A stretch of 35,851 nucleotides of DNA from positions 164 to 36,014 of the forward strand of contig NZ_KB889885.1 in the NCBI RefSeq assembly GCF_000372805.1. Direction: 5' to 3'. The notes below the pieces were generated by a model. It had not been told where the DNA came from and did not search any database. It saw only the letters and a list, made by a program, of their open reading frames with translations. Below are positions 30,918 through 35,851 of this stretch, piece by piece. Numbering within the stretch: position 1 is the first letter of the stretch; each line of letters opens with the position of its first letter. This DNA comes from Marinobacter gelidimuriae (lineage in GTDB: Bacteria > Pseudomonadota > Gammaproteobacteria > Pseudomonadales > Oleiphilaceae). Made by a program: the position numbers and the translations under genes.

Positions 30918-33253
30918 GACTGCGCCCCTCTTATTTCCTGAACGATCTCAAGGTCGACGTAAATGGTGTCGCCGTCCTCATCAAATACCGGGGCATCCAC
31001 CGTGTCGAAAGCCCAGTCGTTAATCGCCTCAAGGGCACCATCCACCATCAGGCCCAGAGGTTGGCGGAGACCTTCTAACGCGTCCCTGGTCCACGACTCG
31101 TTAGCAATCATCTGCTCGTAGAGTTCGAGATGTTTTGCGTCCAGGCCATCGCCCGATGATACGGAAGGAGGGCCGGTGTCGCCGGCCGGTGCTTCGCCCT
31201 CATCATCACTGTCCACGAAAATAGAGCCCAACAGGCGCTGGACGTCCTTTGTTTCCGTTTCGTGCAGCGCCAGGCGGCTTTCATCCAGCTCGAACGCAGG
31301 GGCGACGGATGGATCCGGCGTGCCCGTACCGCGGCCTTTGGACGCGAAGCCCTTGGATGTTGACGTGGAATGAACATCACTGGACAGTAAACCTTTATCG
31401 AGCCCCAGTGCAGTGTACAGCTTCTCCATCTGTGTCATTTCACCCAGGCCCACGGCGCCATCGGCCAGGGCCACATTGATCATCACCCGGCTGATGGCCG
31501 TCTTTTCCTGCTCGCCCAGAGCGCCCAACCGAGCTTTCATGCCGGTCATGTCATCACGGTCGTGCAGACGCCAGTTCAGATACGCGCCCAGTGAGGCTTT
31601 TTCGGTTGGCGAAAGCGACGCGTGCCTGTCGACCAGATTATGCAGAATGGACGCCTCCGCCTCGTCTATGCTGCCATCAGCTTTTGCGACCAAGGCGCCC
31701 AGGCGGAGTGTCATGGCTACTTCGTTGTAGGCAGGAGACGGTTCAAAGCCCTCCCTATGCCCGCCAGCGAAGAGCACCACGGTTCCATTGCTGCTCGGTT
31801 TGGTGTGATGGTAGCGCATGTCCGGCGCAATACCATACCCAGTCTTTTCCGCAAGCGTTTGAATGAGAGACGCCTCTTTCTTGCCCACCTTTTCGGGCAC
31901 TGGATCGTTCAGGCAGGACCACAGGTCAAGGAAATTAACCCGCCCCCCGCTGCCCGCAATCGCTTCATCGGCCCAGTTTCTGAACTCGTTTAGAACAGAA
32001 GGAGGTCGAGCACTGAGTAAGTCGTCAGGTAAGGAAAGGAGCCCGGCTATATCTTCTCGCGAGGCCCCCTTCTTGCCCAGATACCGGCTATAGGCTTCCA
32101 GCTCCTGGGAGCAGGCTACCGCAATCGCGTCCAACTTTTTCGCCGGGCCACTTAAAACGGTCGGGTCGTTTAAGTCTTGGGTATTCAGGAGGACAGTGGC
32201 AAGCGTCGGATTCGCGGGTTGATAGCTAAGTTTGAGCTTGGTCTTGTTCGGCTTGACCTGCATACCTTCACCGAACTTGGACGCGTACCTGATTTTGAAT
32301 AGCTCAGAAAACTCCGCGTGACAGCGCCTGGCCGGTGTTTTCGGGGAAAAGCCAGACAGGTACAGCCATGCCAGCGCCTCATCGGCCGGAACCGGCTTTC
32401 CAGCAGAGACGGTCTTTGCGATGCGCAGTTTTGCGGTGTTGGGAAATAGAACGGGATCGTCGCCATTCGCATCATGAGGCGTCAGGTCGGGCTTGAGAAC
32501 GGCTATGGCTTCCACAAAGCGCCGGGCGTAGGTGCGAAAGGAGCGACTGGCCCCAAAGACATCGAGCAAACGTTGGACCTCGCGTGCGATCACCGAATAT
32601 TCCTGGGCACCGATGCCTGCAGGAGACTGCGCATCAATTAGAACCCGTCGCTCCAACCCATAAAAGTAGATAAACGCATACCCCAGAGGGATAGCCGGAT
32701 TGATTCGGTCACTGGCGAGCCAACTGAGGTAGGCGCCGCGACAGTCCGGTGATAACGATGAAAACCGTGGCCAGTAGCCCAGGGAATCGTCCGAGAACTC
32801 CATCGGGGCGCGCTTTATGCCAAAGCTCTCGTCAACGAGGGAGGCCTCCGTAAAACTATGCATGCCATTCAATCGTCCACCGAAATAAAAATTGCCGCCA
32901 GTAATTCGGCACCCGGCTACTTCCGTGGCCTCCCCCGGCCGGACCCAGCGACCGGGAGTGGTGTTTTGGCTATGCTCGTTCCGCGGTTCGCCAAACGAGA
33001 TGGTGAAGGTTGCCAATCCGTCGTCCTCAAGGTCCGGACCGGCGGGAGCGACCACTTCGCGATGCGATGACGCTACGGGCTTGGCTGCAGCGCTGCGGTA
33101 ACCGGATTGCACCTGCGCCAGCTTTTGGGAATCCGGTTTCGGCGCGGCCGGTGTTGAAACGTCACTTGGCTCGGTCGCCTTGGGTTTTCTGCAAGCGAAG
33201 CACAAAACGACGACCAAAACGGCTCCCAATCCGAGCATTAGCTCCACTTCCAT
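30914..33253 (-). CDS. TerB-N/TerB/TerB-C domain protein with membrane anchor
   Basis: ATG 33253 follows GGGAGCAAACCTAT. The 779-aa protein begins with an N-terminal membrane helix (residues 5-21, LMLGLGAVLVVVLCFACR), then a low-complexity linker. Next is a TerB-N-like domain (100-310; WPRFSSLSPDCRGAYLSWLA; GYAFIYFYGLERRVL). A TerB domain follows (510-620) with the two acidic helices KADGSIDEAE and ALADGAVGLGE that bind metal in TerB. An acidic TerB-C-like domain ends the protein (655-779). TerB-N/TerB-C proteins are known to be linked to ATPase-helicase operons. The likely role is a membrane-tethered sensor or scaffold; the stimulus is unknown. Confidence 0.75.
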   Translation of the reverse strand: MEVELMLGLGAVLVVVLCFACRKPKATEPSDVSTPAAPKPDSQKLAQVQSGYRSAAAKPVASSHREVVAPAGPDLEDDGLATFTISFGEPRNEHSQNTTPGRWVRPGEATEVAGCRITGGNFYFGGRLNGMHSFTEASLVDESFGIKRAPMEFSDDSLGYWPRFSSLSPDCRGAYLSWLASDRINPAIPLGYAFIYFYGLERRVLIDAQSPAGIGAQEYSVIAREVQRLLDVFGASRSFRTYARRFVEAIAVLKPDLTPHDANGDDPVLFPNTAKLRIAKTVSAGKPVPADEALAWLYLSGFSPKTPARRCHAEFSELFKIRYASKFGEGMQVKPNKTKLKLSYQPANPTLATVLLNTQDLNDPTVLSGPAKKLDAIAVACSQELEAYSRYLGKKGASREDIAGLLSLPDDLLSARPPSVLNEFRNWADEAIAGSGGRVNFLDLWSCLNDPVPEKVGKKEASLIQTLAEKTGYGIAPDMRYHHTKPSSNGTVVLFAGGHREGFEPSPAYNEVAMTLRLGALVAKADGSIDEAEASILHNLVDRHASLSPTEKASLGAYLNWRLHDRDDMTGMKARLGALGEQEKTAISRVMINVALADGAVGLGEMTQMEKLYTALGLDKGLLSSDVHSTSTSKGFASKGRGTGTPDPSVAPAFELDESRLALHETETKDVQRLLGSIFVDSDDEGEAPAGDTGPPSVSSGDGLDAKHLELYEQMIANESWTRDALEGLRQPLGLMVDGALEAINDWAFDTVDAPVFDEDGDTIYVDLEIVQEIRGAQS

Positions 33254-33625
33254 ATAGGTTTGCTCCCGTGATGTTGCACATATTGCAGTTGTGCGTGGCG
33301 GCCCATTACGGAGAATACATGGTTTATACCGAAGGGTATAAAAACGCCTTTGATTTCGGCCGGACGCAGTGTCAGGATAATTTTGGTCCCCTCGGCAGGA
33401 CTCTAAATTGGAACGTTAGTTATTGAAAATGTTGAGTGTAAATTAGCGTTATTGACGCTGGTACCCCAATAGTACCCACGAAAACATTTCCTTCTTTGTT
33501 CGTAAAAACATGCGAATGAGTGCTGTCAGGCTAAAACTCACAAATGTAAAACCATCATGTGCTTGAACGCATTCCGGGTAGTCGGGATACTTGCGTAAAA
33601 TTTTACGTTGTTAAGGAGTAGTAGC
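33254..33625. promoter_or_regulatory. Divergent intergenic region between TerB operon and methyltransferase
   Basis: No gene is seen. Two perfect palindromes stand out: TTTATACC-GAAG-GGTATAAA (33323-33342), 70 bases before the TerB start, and CGTAAAATTTTACG (33594-33607), six bases before the methyltransferase ribosome binding site AAGGAG (33613-33618). Both have operator form. Promoter boxes were not assigned with confidence. Confidence 0.5.
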
Positions 33626-34786
33626 TTGGATGCTATCGCGCCCGCTGAAGAAGTAGAAAGTTTCATCAATAAGTGGAAAGACAACAGCGGCAGTGAACGC
33701 TCCAATTTTCAAACTTTCATTGGTGACCTCTGCACCCTGCTGAAGCTCCCTGACCCCGACCCAGGCAAAGGCGACACCAGCAAGAACGCGTATGTTTTTG
33801 AGCGGTTCATTCCATCTCAACGAATCGATGGAAGCACTGAGAGCCGATATATAGACCTCTACCGTCGGGACTGCTTCGTACTGGAAGGCAAACAAACAAG
33901 CAAAGAACTGGCGACTCGGAGCCACCAGAACGCTATCAATGCAGCCGTTGCACAAGCTGAGCGTTACGTTCGGGGGCTTCCCATAGAGGAAGTTGAGCAC
34001 GGCAGGCCGCCTTTTATCGTAGTGGTAGATGTTGGCAACGCGATTTACACCTACTCAGAGTTCTCGCGCACCGGCGGCAACTACGTGGCCTTTCCTGATC
34101 CACGCCGTCACGAAATCCGCCTGGAAGACCTCAAAGATCCAGAAGTACAGGATGGGCTTCGCCGCTTGTGGCTCGACCCCGACAGCCTAGACCCCAGCAA
34201 ACACGCTGCGCGAGTAACCTGAGAAGTCAGTAATAAGCTAGCCCACCTCGCCAAATCTCTGGAACACAGCGGTTACGACGTTGAACGCGTCGCCAGTTTC
34301 CTTAAACGATGCTTGTTCACGATGTTTGCTGAGGATGTTGAGCTACTGCCCAAATCATCTTTCCATGACTTGCTGGTGGACATTAAAGACCGCAACCCCG
34401 ATATGTTCTCACATGCGTTGAAGGCACTCTGGGAAACTATGAACCCTGATCAATCTTTCGCCCAGAATCGCCTGCTCCAGCTAGCTGAGCAGTTGCTGAA
34501 AGAGACAACAATCACCGGGGACTTAGTGTTCTTTGTTGACGAGGATGAAGGACGAATCGGCGGTGCGACTTGGCGATTTGAAGACGGAGACCATACCCTG
34601 CTGAAAGACAGTGGTTTCAAATTCATGCTCATGGAGCTATTAGATTCCTTGATTCTCCGCCGGGCCAGCGAGGAAAGCACAGATAGCCTCAACGGAGTGG
34701 TTCACCTTGAGCAGTCATCGCCCTCTATTCAGTGGCTGACCGCTGAGGAAGCAGAAAACAAAGTTGAGAAAACTGATTCGCGTTGA
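33626..34786 (+). pseudogene. MmeI/DrmMI-like DNA methyltransferase N-terminus with in-frame stop and foreign C-terminus
   Basis: TTG 33626 follows AAGGAG with 7-base spacing (MDAIAPAEEVESFINKWKDN). The first 199 codons read as the N-terminal domain of class I DNA methyltransferases of the MmeI/DISARM DrmMI kind: FQTFIGDLCTLLKLPDPDPG, NAYVFERFIP and IDLYRRDCFVLEGKQTSKEL. A TGA at 34220-34222 interrupts the frame, which then continues EVSNKLAHLAKSLEHSGYDV and FLKRCLFTMFAEDVELLPKS, as expected of the same protein, until about 34445. Beyond that, LLQLAEQLLKETTITGDLVF and EGRIGGATWRFEDGDHTLLK no longer resemble the family, so the methylase domain has been replaced. No SAM or NPPY motif is present. 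Inactive as a methyltransferase. Confidence 0.7.
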
Positions 34787-35125
34787 AAGAAAAGGGTTAG
34801 ACAGTAAGCTCGCTATTATCTCCGGCCTTGATGAAAGACAAAAACAACTCCGCCCCCCCATCAAGCCAATGTCATCAACTTAAGCCCCAAAAGTCCATCA
34901 TGACCCTCTGAGTCACCAAGATTACCAATCGTGAGACAGCCTATGATTGAATCGACAGGCGATTAAAATCAGATTCTAACCCGAAATCAGCTCCAAAGAC
35001 CGTCAACACGGTATTTGCCGGTGTGTCAGAGCGGTTTCAGCACTATTCAGGGCGAGCGCCATCCGACCGGTGGCTGGCACAGTCTGTCGGGAAGTCTTGT
35101 TAAACGCCGTCGGGGGTAGTGTCGG
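34787..35125. other. Gene-free gap before the IS4 transposase
   Basis: No gene, tRNA or clear promoter is seen in these 339 bases. The terminal repeat of the IS4-type element must lie here, but its partner is outside the window, so it cannot be fixed. Confidence 0.4.
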
Positions 35126-35851
35126 TCAGCGAGTCGGCTTGTACCCTTCACAGCCTTTGGTGACGCTTCGTTTTCGGCGTCGTGGGCAGCGCCGCCCGGG
35201 GCGAACCGCACTCAGGCTGTTACCCATCAGACGCCACAGGTTATCCAGGGCCTCACGGCTGGGCCGCACCAGAAGGGCGACGAGGGTATGCTTCAGCCGG
35301 GATACGCCCTGGGTGAAGTTGGCCTTCCAGGCCAGCTTTCGGTGGGCGGTTTTGCGCTCAATATCAGGCTGCTGCAGGGCCTGCATCAGCAGGGCCAGGT
35401 TCTTGAGCAACTGGCAGGCATGGATATCCTGCTGTACGGCGCAGACCGTCCGGCCACTGACGCTTTCCAGAGTTAGGGTTTGCTTAAGCCGGCGGTAGTC
35501 GGTTTCAATGCCCCAGCGCCGGTGATACAGGCCGGCAAAGAGTTCGGCGGGGAAGGACTCGGTGTTCAGGAGTGAGGTGGCCAGCACTTCCGTTTCCCCG
35601 GTGGGCAGCGTCACCCGGATCAGCCGGATCCGCAGAGGCGTGTCCGGATCCACACCGGACTGCTCACAGACCCGTCGGGATGACCGGTGCCGGCACGTCA
35701 TGGAGACGGTGTCGTCGTCTTTTCCGGAATCCACAAAAGCGCGGACTTCCCGGGAATGGGTCAGTGTCAGGCGCATCAGGAATTGCTGTTGACAGCGCTG
35801 TAGCTCGACAAAGAGCCAGTGGGCGGGATAGCCCCGGTCAAACAGAATCAG
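35126..35851 (-). CDS. IS4-family transposase, C-terminal part (continues beyond window)
   Basis: The frame is open to the right edge of the window (ILFDRGYPAHWLFVELQRCQ). It holds the IS4 signature around the catalytic Glu, AGLYHRRWGIETDYRRLKQT (YREK-like: Y-(2)-R-(3)-E-(6)-K), followed by a basic C-terminus to the stop at 35126. The N-terminal part with the first catalytic Asp is outside the window, although 'DRGYPAHW' matches the region of the second Asp. No damage in the visible part. Confidence 0.85.
   Translation of the reverse strand: MILFDRGYPAHWLFVELQRCQQQFLMRLTLTHSREVRAFVDSGKDDDTVSMTCRHRSSRRVCEQSGVDPDTPLRIRLIRVTLPTGETEVLATSLLNTESFPAELFAGLYHRRWGIETDYRRLKQTLTLESVSGRTVCAVQQDIHACQLLKNLALLMQALQQPDIERKTAHRKLAWKANFTQGVSRLKHTLVALLVRPSREALDNLWRLMGNSLSAVRPGRRCPRRRKRSVTKGCEGYKPTR

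Noticed and set aside
1..35851. CRISPR array, tRNA or rRNA genes
   Set aside because: No regularly spaced repeats, tRNA cloverleaf ending in CCA or rRNA segments were seen on either strand, although weak tRNA-like folds cannot be excluded without a scan.

Overview
The window looks like a genomic-island region of a marine or soil gammaproteobacterium. The host markers are an MvaT-type xenogeneic silencer, RfaH and a WbpM-type nucleotide-sugar dehydratase, which together suggest a Marinobacter/Pseudomonas-like chromosome (inference). Almost everything else is accessory: insertion sequences, decayed recombinases, integron-type gene cassettes, a toxin-antitoxin pair, a large unrecognised operon with a giant polyvalent protein, and a BREX-like/Ter-like defence module. 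Broken genes are frequent.

Left part (1-8.7 kb). An IS66 transposase tail is split by a nested element holding a decayed tyrosine recombinase, a tiny divergent ORF and several palindromes. Next come integron-type cassettes with attC-like sites: a structured segment without an ORF, a SieB-like superinfection-exclusion gene, and a membrane/coiled-coil gene. A complete IS1595-type element (2852-3877) cuts the following cassette and has removed the 5' membrane part of a wbpM-like gene. Behind it lie a decayed MBL-fold exonuclease fused to a decayed tyrosine recombinase, a frameshifted small gene, a small membrane protein, and a higBA operon bracketed by a 15-bp inverted repeat.

Middle (8.7-24.4 kb). 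A minus-strand operon runs from 21244 to about 8783. It encodes an unknown 433-aa protein, two related unknown proteins (257 and 267 aa), an unknown 770-aa protein, a third relative (243 aa), a frameshifted ~169-aa protein, a 1867-aa polyvalent protein with alternating ADP-ribosyltransferase-like domains and two zincin-type motifs, and a frameshifted small protein. Polyvalent proteins are known from phages and conjugative elements, so this is probably the cargo or transfer-associated part of such an element. No tra or capsid genes are visible. Upstream, a second minus-strand unit (a truncated PAPS-reductase-like gene and a frameshifted gene) ends at a clear terminator and has been cut by an IS66-family element.

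Right part (24.4-35.9 kb). mvaT with its terminator, rfaH and a small membrane ORF are followed by an AAA ATPase transcribed from a symmetrical divergent promoter. A tightly overlapping three-gene operon follows (order of transcription: TerB-N/TerB/TerB-C protein, BrxD-like ATPase, Lhr/BrxHI-like helicase). Divergent from it is the 5' part of an MmeI/DrmMI-like DNA methyltransferase with an in-frame stop and a foreign-looking C-terminus. The window ends in an IS4-family transposase.

How the parts fit together: SieB, the TerB-BrxD-BrxHI trio and the methyltransferase remnant point to phage defence. The polyvalent operon points to conflict or transfer functions of a mobile element. MvaT would be expected to silence such DNA, while RfaH would be expected to help transcribe long surface-polysaccharide operons such as the one the damaged wbpM came from.
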